Shown piece after piece: positions 1 through 13,686 of a stretch of DNA of 64,000 nt. The translations under genes and the position numbers were made by a program. The DNA is from Drosophila pseudoobscura (taxonomy: Eukaryota; Arthropoda; Insecta; Diptera; Drosophilidae). The stretch lies in the NCBI RefSeq assembly GCF_009870125.1, contig NC_046681.1:16505001-16569000 (forward strand). Reading direction: 5' to 3'. Position 1 is the stretch's first letter; each line of letters opens with the position of its first letter. A model generated the notes under the pieces. That model did no database searches and was not told where the DNA came from. It saw only the letters and a list, made by a program, of their open reading frames with translations.

Positions 1-140
1 TCGAGAAATACGAGAGATACGAGAACGGCCGCGAACGAATTTTGCGCCGAGAACAAAGCTGACTGCGGCAGCGACTGTGGCAGCGACGGCGGCAGCGGCG
101 CTGACGTTGGTATTGACTTTGGGCAGAATGAAAGCTCTGC

Positions 141-160
141 GTGTGTGTGTGTGTGTGTGT
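141..160. repeat. (GT)10 microsatellite
   Basis: Ten perfect GT dinucleotides in the gene-free left end. Confidence 0.95.
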
Positions 161-1684
161 TTGCGTGTGCTAACCGGCATTTGCAGCAGCAGCTGCCTCT
201 CACGCACACGCCTACTATGTACGAGTATAGATGTGTGTATGTATTTGGCAATTGCTTTTTTCTGCCTGCTGCTCTCTGCTCGCTCGTATGCTCAACTTAC
301 TCAATAAAATTTTTATTATGATATCTACGCACACGTTAAAACAAAAAAAAATGGAAAATTTCGTTGATTTTGAATTGTTGGTGGATTTTTGGGCTTCCAG
401 TTCTTATACCGTTTTGTTGGTCGCCATTTGCCGGATGACGTACATACACACATACATATGTATGTATCTGCGTTTTTGAGCCCGCTCAATTTTAGATTTG
501 TTAACAAAGAATATCACTTCTGAGTCAAGCAGGTGGGTAGCGCTGTATCTGTACCTGTACCTGTCACCGTTCAAAGTTCACAATGGAAAAGGAGAGTGAA
601 AACTGACGTGGATGCACATTGGAGATGGATATTCTTCGATACTGGAACCCAAGATTTCCACGTGAGAGAGCTTTCTGCATTATTCCATCCCACACGATTG
701 TACTGAAAGATCTTCTGTCGCCCAAAAGAGCAATTTAGGAACATATGTATTCTTGGGAATTGGAGACTGCCATCTACCAACCCATCCAGTATTCTCGGCT
801 TCTGGAACCCTTTGGCCATTCCACTGCTTTTTGTTCCATCTCAACATGAGATCATATTCTTGGAGCTGCAGTCATTGCCCTTCTGCAACCACCCCCACCC
901 CATCCCCCATCCCCCGGCACTGCTGCAATGAAGTGCCGTCTCTCGTGTACGTTTGTTATTATAAAGAGTGTATTGACCTGAGATTTCTTTTGTGACGACG
1001 ATAACGGCGGAAAGCTTACAGCGTCGAGAGTCCGTAAAAACGATGTCCGACAAGAGCGAAAAAGAATTAAAATCAAAATTATTGTGCATAAATAAAACGT
1101 GTCGGGGCGCTGAAGAAGCCGTCTGTTGCGGTTCGGTTTCGGTTTTCGGCGGAACCAAAAATGAAGAAATTTCCGAAATTTCGGTAAATGCAGCAAAAGA
1201 AAAGGAAAGAAAGAGTTCCCCCCGAAAGAAAGCGGCAGCGACGCTTAACGCATTTCCTCTGCAGCCAGAGTTGCAGTCAGCGTCGCGTCGCGTCGGTTGC
1301 TGCTGCTGCTGCTCCTCGGGATGGCGGGATGGGACGGTGGGATGGGGGATCGAAGAGGTTAGACGGTGCAATAAATTCAAGCTTCATCCCTTTTTTCGAC
1401 AACGACCAACACCAACAGAAACGGCAGCGAGCCGCAAACAAAAGCCTCAAACCCCCAATGTCTGGATACGTTGCAAAAAGGGCAAGAGCAACGCTGGCAG
1501 CGCAGCAGCAGCGGGCAAAAATTATCCGCGTGGCGGCCGTGCATGAGTTTTCAACAGCATCGTGAGGACGTGCATCGGTTTTCGACGCCATGCTGCACAT
1601 GCAAGAATAGGAGAGAAACAGCGAAAAGGCAGCAAAACATGAACAAAAAGAAACGAGCCGGCAACAGTTCTCAGCATGGGTGGG

Positions 1685-1731
1685 TGTCTGTGCCTGTGCC
1701 TGTGTCTGTGCCTGTGTGTGTGTATGTGTGC
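1685..1731. repeat. Imperfect TGTGCC/TGTGTC repeat
   Basis: A run of six-base units of the TGTGCC and TGTGTC type that grades into pure GT. It makes spurious open frames rich in His/Arg on one strand and Pro/Val on the other. Confidence 0.85.
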
Positions 1732-3242
1732 TGTGGGCACAGTGGGCGTAAATGTCGTTTCGAGTGCCAAGACTTAATATTATTTTAATTAGTTGGGTGT
1801 GGTCACAGACATTCCTAATTTTTAAAATTTAAATAATAAACCAAGATTTTATTGGTAAAATTCCTGTTCCAGTTTAGGATCCTTAACTGATGGGATTCCC
1901 TTCATTGAAAATATTTGGTTAAAGGATTGGGTACTCCCTGGGTTGAAAATTCCCAAGGCTTTGAACACACTCCATCAATACACATGCTCCAATATTATCG
2001 GTGGTTTTTCAAACACTATTTGATCAAGAACCAATTTCCGTTTCCACCAAAAATTTGTGTATAATAAATATTCTTATACAAACTGTGCATACAACATTTT
2101 GGTAGAGTAGAGTTCATTACCTTCCACAAAGAAATGTAAAATTTAATCTTGACCTTAAAATGTACAGCCAGTTCTTGTGAAATCCTATAATACACATACA
2201 TATGTATATATGTATAATCTGTGTAAAATGCAATTTCATTTTGATAGCCCATAATGTCTGAAAAAAGGCAGGGGTCTTTACCCTCCGCCAATCTATTCCA
2301 TGTGTCTGTCTGGCTGCAATCGGTAAATATTATAACTGTAATAAATGTACGAACACTGCATTCATTTCCGGGTTTGAGATACCAAAACTTGGACACTTTA
2401 TGGTAAGTACTTTCCCAGAACTTGCAGCGGAAAGGCCAAGAAAACAGTTGCAAATGCATTCGTAAAGTGATTCACATCTTGGTTGGGATTTAAACAGATT
2501 TCTTTTTAGATAGGGAATCCAAACAGCTGCCCCTCTGATAACGTCAGAACTAGTGCAAAGAAAGGGTTTTATGGGCTTGTCATTATTTATAGATCGTACA
2601 TTCTAATGATGACTGTGACAAAGTCTAACCCCTGGGCCTCGCATAACATTTGAGTGGTTCGGTATCTATCGTTGCGCGGGTTCCTTATCTTATCTTCCAC
2701 ATTGTATTATTATTTACAATGTCCAGCGCCAAATTTCACTCACTAAGCTCGCTCGCAAAACTGCAAAATGGAATTGCACAACGATTTGTTGGGTAATTTC
2801 AAGTTCGTGTTGTGTCTGGAAAATTGTTGAGGGGTAAATGCACCCATAGTTTAAGGGAGGTGTGCGGAATCACGTAATTAGGCAATCGGTTTATAGGAAC
2901 AATCGTATTAATTGGAACTTTGGACACTTCTAAATAGTTCAGGAAATGAATGGAAAATGAGTTCGAATCTTTCAGCATAAACCTGAATGAAATTGCGGTT
3001 ATCTATTGATATTTGTTCTATATAACAAGGTTTTTGCTTCGGTAATTTCCTATGTGCTATGATATTGTAATATTTTTCTTTCGTAACATCCGCACGTAAG
3101 AGCGTACCCAAACATAAACAATTTCGATTTCGTAAGATTGCTAACTTGTTAGCATTGTTTACCCCAAGATAACAACAAAAATAAACTGCGTCGCCCAATT
3201 TTCCATTCGAATCAGATATATGTACATATGCAGGTAGGTACT

Positions 3243-3243
<1 letters not shown>

Positions 3244-3286
<43 letters not shown>
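3244..3286. repeat. (GA)n tract of about 43 bp
   Basis: An unbroken GA run of about 21 units. GAGAG is the binding word of the fly GAGA factor (Trl), so long GA runs can act as nucleosome-excluding regulatory DNA. Only the repeat itself is seen; the role is inference. Confidence 0.9.
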
Positions 3287-3288
<2 letters not shown>

Positions 3289-5319
3289 CACCCAACCAAA
3301 GTGCAAATATTAGTAGACCCACACCAGAGCGTATTACACTTGAAACTGGAGGTACGAAGCATCTATTACATCTGCACCCATGGCTACCGCAACTTTGTAA
3401 GTATTCCCAGCTAAGGCTTTCCATGTGGTACGAGTAGGGTGTCACAGTGTCTTATCAGGCGACGCAGGTCTCTTGCATAACTCGCAACTATTTGCACTCG
3501 GCAATTTATGCCATATATCAGATGTCACACAAATTAATTCACATTTAGAACAACATATGTTTGTAAATTTCTTTGTAAGCATATACAGTGAACGCTTGAG
3601 AGGGTCAACAACCGATTTAAAGAACATTAAACAGCGCATCCCAACACTGAATTCTATCAAAAGTGAACAAAACTTTAAGAATACAAGTTCTTTTATCGCT
3701 TAATTCCCCATAACTTTACATAACTTTGTAATTTAGTCTTTAGACCATGGAGGAACGACCTAATTGTAGATCTTTCCCTTCCCTTTCCCACTTTGACTTT
3801 GACTCTGTCCTTCCAGAAGAGCTATCCCTGTACAAACTCTCTGTACCTTGAGGTAGCCGTGTAAGTGCAAGTACAGTAATGCCTTATTCACTGTGATGTA
3901 ATTCATGTTATTGCGATTGCAATAAATTTGTTTACCAAGAGTGCGCAATCCCAAAGAGCTGGACGGATAACAACAAGTACGCTTATAGGACTGGGGAGAC
4001 ACAATAACAGATATGTGGGAGAGATCCACAGACACTCGAAAGAATGATTGGATGGGAAATTCTCTCAACCCCCCATGTCACTCTTATTTAGTACATGTTT
4101 ATCATTCAGTTTGCGGCTATATCTGTGTCTGTATGATATTTCTCAGTGCCTTTTCAATGTCAATGCCAGACACAGGCAGACTAGAGAGACATCTGATGAA
4201 TTCGCACACCTTTGCGATATCTAGCATTCTCTATACTGTGTGTTATGATTACGTATAAAAATCGTGGTTTGTAGTACTTAGATATGTACATATGTATAGT
4301 ATGTCTGTTTGTTCTAGATCACTAGCTAAGGGCAGAGTTTTATTTCCTTTCCAAATGACTTCTTAGGGGAAGTCAAATTGTCTTGCCTCCAAAAGTCAGA
4401 TAGGTCGTGGCACAGCTCTAGAGATAACGTTTCAAGGTTGCCAAAACATCGACAAGAATAAATTAACTTGTATTATTTTCGAGATAGGGTCTTGCGGATG
4501 ATAAAGCACTTAAGAGAACTTTCAAGGGTTATAAGACATTGAGCTTTTCTACAAAATCGAACTTCAAATACTATTTCTATTGTGAAATCTTAAAATATAT
4601 AGAAATAATATGGTTTCATTGGAATTTGATTAAAATTTTTAGTGCGAAACTTTAAGTACATTTTCATGTGAATGAAATATGGCTGCAAGAATCTGAAATT
4701 TTCTTAGAATCTGTTTTTAGCCTGTTTTTCGTCCATGACGAAAATATATACCAGGTGGTGCATTCCCTCTCTGATTTGGGTCTGGTCTGGTTTTGCGCCT
4801 CGAAAAGAGAACGCCTTGGATAATTTCATCAATGGGCCGCGCAGACTTTTTTCAGTAAAAATTCGATCATTTATGACAATGGATGTGGGAGTACGAGGAT
4901 GTACTCATACTAGTAGCAAATCCGATTTTCCGTAAGTTAATGACAAATACTCTAAAACAAGCTGCACGACAGATGACGACAAATGGCTGATTACAAAACA
5001 GCTTTGTTTTCTGCGTCTGTTTTTGTTTGGTTTTCTCAGTTGAATATAATAACAAGAGCGTTAGTTACTCTCTCGCAAAAACAGTGGCAATAATATAATT
5101 AGCAGCAATCAGCAGTTGTTTTTTAAAATAATATATATTCCCATATGTGTACATAGGTGTGCAAAGCAATTACAATAACAATTAAATATACGAACACTAT
5201 GCATTATAATGTCATCATAATTATGGTATTTTAGGGAACCGAACCGTTTTATGCACTTTGTTTTAGGGACAAAATTTGTGAGATACCGGAGCGATGACGC
5301 GCGGAGCGTACAGGAGGGC

Positions 5320-5860
5320 CAGAGATCGCCATTTTGCGGGCACGTAGGCAGCAGCGGCAGACTGCGTCAATAATAACTGCATTAAACGGCTACGACGCCC
5401 AGCCAGCGAAAACTCTCTCCCGCTCGTACTGGTGCTCTCTCTTTCTCTCCCTCATACTTTTTCATGCGGTCGGCGACAGTCGCTCTCACTGCATTTCCTC
5501 TTTGCTGCGCTTCTCTTGTTCTGTCTTTATGGCCTCTGCTTCTGGCGCTGCTCGGGCCCCTACTCCCTCCACTCCTCTTTTGGTGCTTCTCTGCTGCATG
5601 GCGCGGTTCATTGACCGGCGACACGTGCATCGTAAACTATTGCACGCCCTCTTCCATTTTGTGCGGCCAGCAGCCGTTGAAAACTCTTGCACGGCCTCTC
5701 TGAAATACACGTTGCATTTATCGCATGCACATGCTTGCTGCACTACCTCTTCCCTCTCCCGCTATCCCGCTATCCCGGTCTCTCTCTCTCTCTCTCTGTC
5801 CATCTCCCTCTGGCCACTATAAAAATGGCTTATTATAGCTAGACGGTCGGTTTGTTCTGC
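5320..5860 (+). promoter_or_regulatory. Promoter-like module with PHO-type site, GAGA tracts and TATA box
   Basis: A CG-rich stretch holds a GCCATTTTG word at about 5331, which fits the Pleiohomeotic (PHO) consensus. It also holds repeated CTCTCTC blocks, including a TC run at 5779-5797. A TATA box reading TATAAAAATG starts at 5819. About 20-60 bp further on, the sequence around AGACGGTCGG and GGACGGTCTG could hold the start site and downstream element. The order (GAGA tracts, TATA, start) suggests a developmental promoter firing rightwards. No coding exon could be tied to it inside the window. Motif matches are direct observation; promoter activity is inference. Confidence 0.45.
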
Positions 5861-8800
5861 GGACGGTCTGTCGGTGTTGCTGTCTGATTTTTCTCGATAT
5901 TTGCTTTTCACTCGCGCGTGGCCTGCACTTGTGTGTGAGCGCGCCCTCCCTCTTACCCTCTCCCATGCTCGTACAAAGTTGTTCCTATCTCAAGAAAACT
6001 AGCATTTCGATTATTTTCGGACTTTACAGTTATTTAAAGGAATACAGGGAAGGGCTATGGTTAATATTAGACCAGGGAACCCTGTACGCAGATTCCAATG
6101 CAAAGGAGTACCCTATAATTAGATTTAATTGGTGCTTCTCAGGGAATAACATCACAGAGAGAGATCGAAAATAGATAGCAATAGTGCCAGAATATGGCAT
6201 GCTATCATTACTGCTTTAAATATATATAAATAAATTAAATAAAAATATATATAATAAATATAAATATGTAAAGCACCCACCCTAGGCTCACTCGCGAACC
6301 AAAATATATTTATATAATAAAGAGTTGAAACTACAACAATTCCATATACCCTAACTCTCTTCAAATGCCCCTCTATATATGTGATTAAGCATTATGTCAT
6401 CGACCGCACGTGTATCTTGATTTCCGCTGAGCGAACTATCAGTGCAACAATATTTACATACATTATTTATATTTCAATGGAACACTCCTGATTCCGATAA
6501 GAGTCCCTTCCTCGGCGCTTCTATAGCTCTGAAGAGTTCATTGTAAATTATAATTTCTTATGTGATGAAATGCTGAGAACCCATGCATTTGTTGAGGTAT
6601 TTAATCTAAAGTATCCCCAGCCGAAGAAACAATTTCTTTTAGTGTTTCTTTGAATATGAATATTTTGAGAATTTACTACATGAGTATCGATTTCCGTTTG
6701 TTCGGGGAACCATCAAAGGTTTTTACTTTGTTGGTTCTTAACTTGTACAGTAAAATCTCTACTTGCCGGACACTTCAGGCAGTTGCTGTCCATCGTGTCC
6801 GTCTGTCAGAGCTCTCACAGTAGTCCCAAGCGTTGGAATGGGTAAATTAGTTTCAGTTTTTGTGAATGAACACCTGCGATAAGAATGGAATCAGCAGAAC
6901 CACCTTTTCCCTGCTGTAACAATCTAATCAGTAAAAGCTCTAACTGAGAACCACAAATTCATAATGATCTTGCAAACTGATCGGAAACGGTCAAACAACA
7001 GATGAAAATCTGTTTAACCTATTACGGGCCGCTCATAAAAGGGTCGTACGATTTTCATTCTTTGTAAAAATTGTACTGTTTGAAAATTATCCTTGCAGAT
7101 CACCCTTTCCTCTTTACTTAACAATAATCATTATTGCGATAACTTTTACCATTTCGGCGCTAAAATTGTTAAAGTATCCATTGAACGTTTAACAGAAACT
7201 AAAAGACTATTCAAAAATTCCTTTATTTTAATGCTGGAATTGATTTCAATAAGTACATTTTTTCCTGGAAAAGCACTTTAAAATAACTTTTAAACCTATC
7301 CAATCTATAGTTCAAAATGAGAACATTTTCTCAAAAAACATTTCAGATGAATTCTTAGTCATTCGTAGACACAACCTCAGCGTCTGGCCTTAGGTGCTAA
7401 TTAATGTTCTAGACAAGCCACTACAATGTTAAAAACAAATCGAAAAAACCAGTTTGGAATAGCTATCGAGACTCAAAGAGCTTGAATTCAAATGCTAGAA
7501 GCAATGTGGACCCAGAAACTGCGCAATCCATAGGTGGGCTCCGTGGGGCGCTAAGCCCATTGCAATTCAGTTCCCTTTCAAAAGAGAAGCGATTGCTTTA
7601 CGTAAGGGACGGCGTCGGTGATTATTTATGAACCGCCCCTCCCCGCCCCCCCGCTGCCACAATGTGGGCACAAAGTAGGTCTAATGCCTGGACTGGACTG
7701 GACAACTGGCTCTATAGACGCGTATGTATTTCCCACCGACCTTGACCAGCGCCCAAGGCCGCTCTCTGTCGTGCATTGACTCCCAGGCCGCAAGTAGTTT
7801 CTCAGCCCCCGCCCCCCCCTATCCGTGCACCCACTTGAGGATCGTTTTTGTTTGGCTTTTACGACCGCACGCGCTCCGCGAACGGGCGTCAGAGAATCGC
7901 CAGCACAAGTGCAAGTACAAAATGCAATATGGAAAATGTGAAAATTCAAACTGCAAAATGCAAAATACACAATATTTTAGCATTATTTATGATGACACGC
8001 TCTATTAGCAGAAACGGGGATTTACAAGCAAATTACTAAAAATGTGCATTCGTTTTTACAGAACTTTTGCTGGTTTTACTCTCAGCAGTTCCGGTGCTAT
8101 TGTACGCTTTATGTTCGCCGATTAGGCGTACGTGCTCCGGACAAAGTGGGCCGTAGCCCTGCTAATATTGTATATTCCGAAATATAATTAGACCTCGAAG
8201 TGAAAAGGATTGATTTATGATGGATGATAAGAATCCCTTTAGAGTTTTGGCTACGGTTTAAATATAGCCCCTGATGTCAGGTTACAAGAAAGACTTGTAA
8301 AAATACAGCAGATACGAGGGCATGGGTATAAATAGTTTGGTAAGATAGTAAATAATCATTAATGGGTTGTGTTAGACTCTAAGAATAGTTCTGTGTCTAT
8401 TTCTTTTTAGCCATCAATGAGATACAACAAAGTACAAAGGACCCAACAAACAAAATAAAATAAATCCACGTACACGACCTATAGACTATAGATAGGAGTA
8501 AAGTAAATATAGACGCCGGATCGGTGGATGAATGGACGTAGCCTGAGTGCTTGAAATCAGGCGTAACGCTTTCTGATAAGAATCGTGTTGTCGATAGTGT
8601 GAAAAAGGGGCGGATCTGACATCCGGTTGTTGGAAAGGGGGCGTGGAGAAACATAACAGATTTGTTGATAGGATAAAAGTCGCTGAAATCCTTTAATATT
8701 CATTATTCGGTGAAACCAAACCGATGAAATCCAATGATTTAATTCATCTTAACTTGGCCTTCAGTGCCCTGCTTCTTTTCTAAGTTCAAACCACCCCAAA

Positions 8801-8990
8801 AACTCCACAAAATCTCCCCTTCTACCAGCCACTCTTTCCTTACCAATTTGTGGAAAATCTGTTTGAGCCATCGAAAGTAAAGCCTGCCTAAGGACATCAA
8901 ACGGAATTACGCATTTACCCCATAAATATAGCCATTCGGACACTTCAATTGCTTAAGTTATGGCTGTAGACACGTTTTATTCTGGCTGGG

Positions 8991-9012
8991 TCTGTCTGTC
9001 TGTCTGTCTGTT
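8991..9012. repeat. (TCTG)n microsatellite
   Basis: Five perfect TCTG units in gene-free DNA. Confidence 0.9.
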
Positions 9013-12000
9013 CCTATTCAAGGACCTCTTAGCCTGGCCACATGGCACAGTTTTCATTCCTTCCCTCCATTACTCCATAATGGAAATGGATGAAAGTGTC
9101 AGAACAGCTTAAAGTGACAAGAAAAGGAATAAGCTGGAAAGAAGAGGTGGGTAGAGGTCCTTTGCTGAGATGAGGCTTTTGTAATTTATAATAAATGGAT
9201 CTTATTTCAGGTGTGTACAAGTCTTGCAGAACTTCCTTCCAAGCTGTAAATCTACTAAAAAAATGTAATGGAATCCAGTAGTATATGAAAACCCCATTAA
9301 GAATTCATATTTGTGTGAGCTATTTTGTTATTGAGTTTGTTAGTTTTTTATTGGTCAATTATAACACGTACATACATATGTACAACCGAGTATGTATATA
9401 TGTATGTAATTACACAATCTTCCCGCATAGTCGGATTAATGAGCTTCAGTCAAATATGTAATAGGGCAATGCATTCCGTGAGTTTTCACTTCGAGTGCCT
9501 AATATATTTTTTATTGCACTTTTCTTGTTGATCTGTCGGATTATATATAGAAATATAGAAATATTTGTCTAGTTTCAAGGGTATTTATAGGTCCCTGTCG
9601 CCAAAGCTGTGACTGGGAGAGAGATAGAGAGTTCAATGACAGGTGATCGATCCGGGAATGAGTGTGCTCCTATCTCTAAGGGAACGCTCTAAAAGTGTGC
9701 TCTTAAAATGGGCATACCAGAAATATATATATTCCCAAGTATTCCCCTACAATTTCTAACCACAAAATTCCATTACACAGCGCTCCCTTCGAGGTCCCTT
9801 AACCCCAAATAGATGCGGTACGAAATCTGCGCAACCCCCATAAGAAACCCAATTAAAAGTTTCGTGTCGTTGCGTTAAAGAAAGTTTTGTCTGGGCTCAA
9901 AAACTGCCGACTGTTAATGTCATAAATTTCAAATTTAACGATTCCAGATAGAACACAGTACAGCGGGTTGCAGGGTTTTCCCCTTTTCCGTATCCCCTGT
10001 TTTCCCGTTTCCCGTTTTCCGTTCGCGTTTTATGTGCCCGTTTCCGGTCTTTATCTGTTTTCAGATGTTGTTCCGTTCAGATGTGTGTCAAGTTGCCACC
10101 CACTCAGCCAGTCGCCCACTGTGGCTCACCTTCTGCCCCTTGCTCCTTGCTCAAGGTGTGGTGTGGTGCCACCCCCGTGGTACGGCCTGCACCAAGACCA
10201 AAAAATGTCCTTCCCAGCTACGGGGGTTGCTTCTGGTTTTTTGGATGGTTTTTCCTGTGGCTTCTGCGTCTTGCGCTTGGAGTTTTCCGGCTTAGCTTTT
10301 CCTTTCTGCGCCAGGTTCATTGACCTTGCCATTTTCTTTTCACTTTCTTGACACCAAAATTTCCCTTGTCACTTCGGGGGTTGACTTTCGGCAAGGAAGA
10401 GGAGCGAGGGTGGTTTTGTAGGCAATTGACATGCGCATAATTTCCCTTTCCATGGGGTCGAGGCGGGGGCGGCTTTTCCTACTTTGTTCGGTGGGGGGCC
10501 CCAGAGGAGGACTGGTGGAAGTTTTTTGATATTGTCATGGTGGGGAATACTTTATATATTTTTGTTTGTTTGCTTTTAATTTGGAGCTTTCACCGGCCGG
10601 CATTGTTTGGCTGTAATGGTCCTGAAAATTTAATGGGCTACGACAGCCGAAAAGGGGAAAATTATACGAGTGTGGAGATGAGGCGTTCCCAAATGGGGCC
10701 ACCCAGAAGTTAAGTGTATGCGTAATTCCTAATCACACTCGACATTCAGTTTAGTTACTTTGCAAATCTGTTGTGATTACCAGGCAAGATTTCAGGGACT
10801 TGGAAAGAATTGGGGATAATTCAAGGCGAAAGCTAGATTGAGTTGGGTCTAAAATGTACACTTTTGAAAGGTTCTTATCGAAAATGAGTGTTTTACTAGT
10901 TCTCTTTACCTAAAAACTAAAATAAGTCTGTCGTTTTTTCTAAGCATTTTTCTAAGCAATCCATATATTTTCTACAAGAAACTACATATGTATATGTATG
11001 TACATATACTCCTTTAGAAATGTTATCATCTAAAGAAAGTTCCGTTTTCCTGTGGAATTTTCCACATTGAAGCAATAAAACTCTATAAATCGAATCGCAC
11101 TTCCCCTCCAGCATTAACATCTGCATCTATCGATCCAAAAGCTACTGCCTCAAAAGTGAAGAGCAATGGGATCGATCGGATCAACCATAAAATTGCCACT
11201 TGAACAAAGATATATGGATCTGCAGCATAACTACATAATTCCAATCAAAACAACACTTGAGGAACCTCCCACCAAAATCTAAGGAGGGGAGGGATGAGAC
11301 CCCTACCCCGAAAATAGAAGCACCTAAAAGAACACGAAAGAAAGCTCGATCAGTATGCGGCGAATGCCCCCTAAAATATGTAGAAATCATGAAAATGAAT
11401 TGGAAACCAGAGCTAGAGGGAGAGAGAGAGGCATGAACACGGGGCACACGAACTTATCTAATACTATGGATACCGTTACTCGAGGGGTCACTGGCCAGGG
11501 AGCCACAGGCCCATCCACAGCACTTGTACTCAAACAAGAACCAGACACAAGCACACGAACACGCACAAGCATGCTTGGATTACTCTCCCCAGCCGGTTAT
11601 GTCACGTCCGATTGGGGGGAGGGAAATTCACCGTTGGGACATTTCATACGATTTGAGTGCAAGTCGTTTGAGTGAAAATTCAGTTTGTTGCATGCGGGGA
11701 TATTTATTTCGAGCACTGATGTGGGAAATTTGTTCGGGTTTGAGAGAGGAGATGAGAGGAAATGGTTGTCCCTTTTTACTGAGGAGTATGGGTAGTCTGA
11801 GTGGAGTGAAGTTCGATGATTTCCCAGCGGGATGTTTTGGGTTTGAGGGAAGGGAAATGGTTGCCACTCTGTTTGAGCGGTATTCTGAGTGGAGTGAAGT
11901 GGTGGGATATTGCGGAGATGGGAGAAGTTTGTTGAGGCATTGTATCAATAAAAACTGCAAAGGAAATAAAAAGAGAGCGAACGGGTACTTTGGGATGATG

Positions 12001-12413
12001 TCTCTCTTTTCTCTCTCCGTTTATAGATTTAATTTTTTCTGAAGCGGTCTTGGAACGATATTTCATACGAGTATTTGCATGGTACGGTTTACGGTTATTC
12101 GAAGAGCCTGCTAATAAGAATTCATATCCATCGGCCATCTATGTAGTTAAGACCCTTATCAATCTTCTGTATGTGACATGTACATACCTCTTGTGAACAC
12201 ACACAGACCCAATGCAAAAACCCACCCACCCTTCCGCACGCTCAAATTCCCTTTTGCCCAGCCATCAGCTGTTCGTTAGAGCTGCGCAAACTCCAGGCGA
12301 CTACGCAATACAATTGAAATTGCTTCGGGGAGAACGCGCACAGTGCGTGGTGCTCTTAGAAGAAGTTTCCGCAGACACCACCACCAGAAACACTGACAAC
12401 AGGGAAATTTCGG

Positions 12414-12430
12414 TTTTTTTTTTTTTTTTT
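12414..12430. repeat. Poly-T run of about 17 bases
   Basis: A homopolymer T run. No flanking duplication or element body was recognised around it. Confidence 0.85.
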
Positions 12431-13660
12431 GGGAAATACTTGAGTCGTGACCCATTTTCAGTACAACATTTGATGGAGTTCAAAGACCTCACGGCCGTCC
12501 GTCGCTCAATGTGTTTGCGTTGTGTGGTGTGGAGAGGAGCGACGAGTGACGGGGGTCGTCGGCGGACAGGCAGGGGGACGGACTGGCGGACTGGCGGACG
12601 GACAGCTGAGCGGACAACCCCAAAAAGCCTAGGGCTTAATTTTCAGCTGTGCTTTCTGCCTTTCGCTTTCTGTGTCTAATTTAATTCTTATTTTCTATTA
12701 CACACACACAAAATGCAACTGTTTTTCGGCTGTTTTCGGTTTAGATGCGTATGGTATGGGGGCTCTGTCATGATGTCATTTTAGAAGTTTGTTTTATATT
12801 CTTCTGTGGGGGGCAGGAGGCCGGCGAGGGTGGAAATGCATAATCAGCATTCTGCTTTATTTATGCGTACATTTTATGCGTGTCCCAAGCTGAGGATTGG
12901 TAGGGCGCTCTGCAATCCCATATCATAATATGATGGTGGTTGCTATACAGACACCCGGCCGACCCGCCCCGTCCATGTGCCTTGGCTTGACCCATATATG
13001 CAGACTTTTGGGGCGAAGAACATACGACCAAATTTAAGTATTATTTTATTTGATGGTAGTGATAGAATTAGCATGAATTTAATCAAATATTTAGATTTGT
13101 GGTTCGTTTAGTTAGACGTTTATGATTAGATATGAGTTACTTGACGTATGGCAGATAATTTTTGCTGCGATTTATTGTAAATTTAGTATTTCTAAGGACA
13201 GATAAGACATGCTCTAGGGATAAGCTTATTTGGAAACAAACGGCGGCGGAAAATTTATAAAAAATCAATCAAATAGGCAGACCAATCCTCTGTATCTTCT
13301 TCATTCTCTACCGCAGACCGATGGATCAGCCTTTGAACTCCAAAAAACATATTGAAATCTTAGAGCACATACCAAAAACTCTCATCAAAGATGATCCACC
13401 ATCTCCGGTTCAGTGCCTTCTGTAAAAACGGAAGCTACAAATCAATTTGGGGGAAAAAAGCCGCCCCCACAGCACACCCACAGACAATGGATAATAAAAA
13501 AAAACTGTGAAAAGCGGTCAAAAATTAAACGAAATATAATCTTGGCCACAAAATTTCGTTGCTGCTGTTTTTGGGATGCTTTCTGGAAAGGAAAAACAAA
13601 TCTTTGGACTATGGAAAGTTCAAGAACCCCATGAAACCATCAGCACGCAGACGTTTCCCA

Positions 13661-13686
13661 TCGACACCGACACCGACACCGACACG
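13661..13686. repeat. (CGACAC)n short tandem repeat
   Basis: About four copies of a CGACAC-type hexamer in gene-free DNA. It produces an Asp-Thr run in one frame that is not a real protein. Confidence 0.85.

Noticed and set aside
841-1380. 179-codon frame with Gln and Arg runs
   Set aside because: It runs through CTG repeats, has no domain, and overlaps other equally long frames on both strands. Typical of GC-rich non-coding DNA.
2016-2459. 147-codon frame on the minus strand
   Set aside because: AT-rich composition, no domain, no splice partner and no promoter; expected by chance in this length of desert.
3212-3445. Frames of Leu-Ser or Arg-Glu repeats
   Set aside because: They are direct readings of the GA microsatellite.
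11524-12042. 172-codon frame on the plus strand
   Set aside because: Long, but shadowed by 110- and 120-codon antisense frames. No recognisable domain and purine-skewed DNA explain it.
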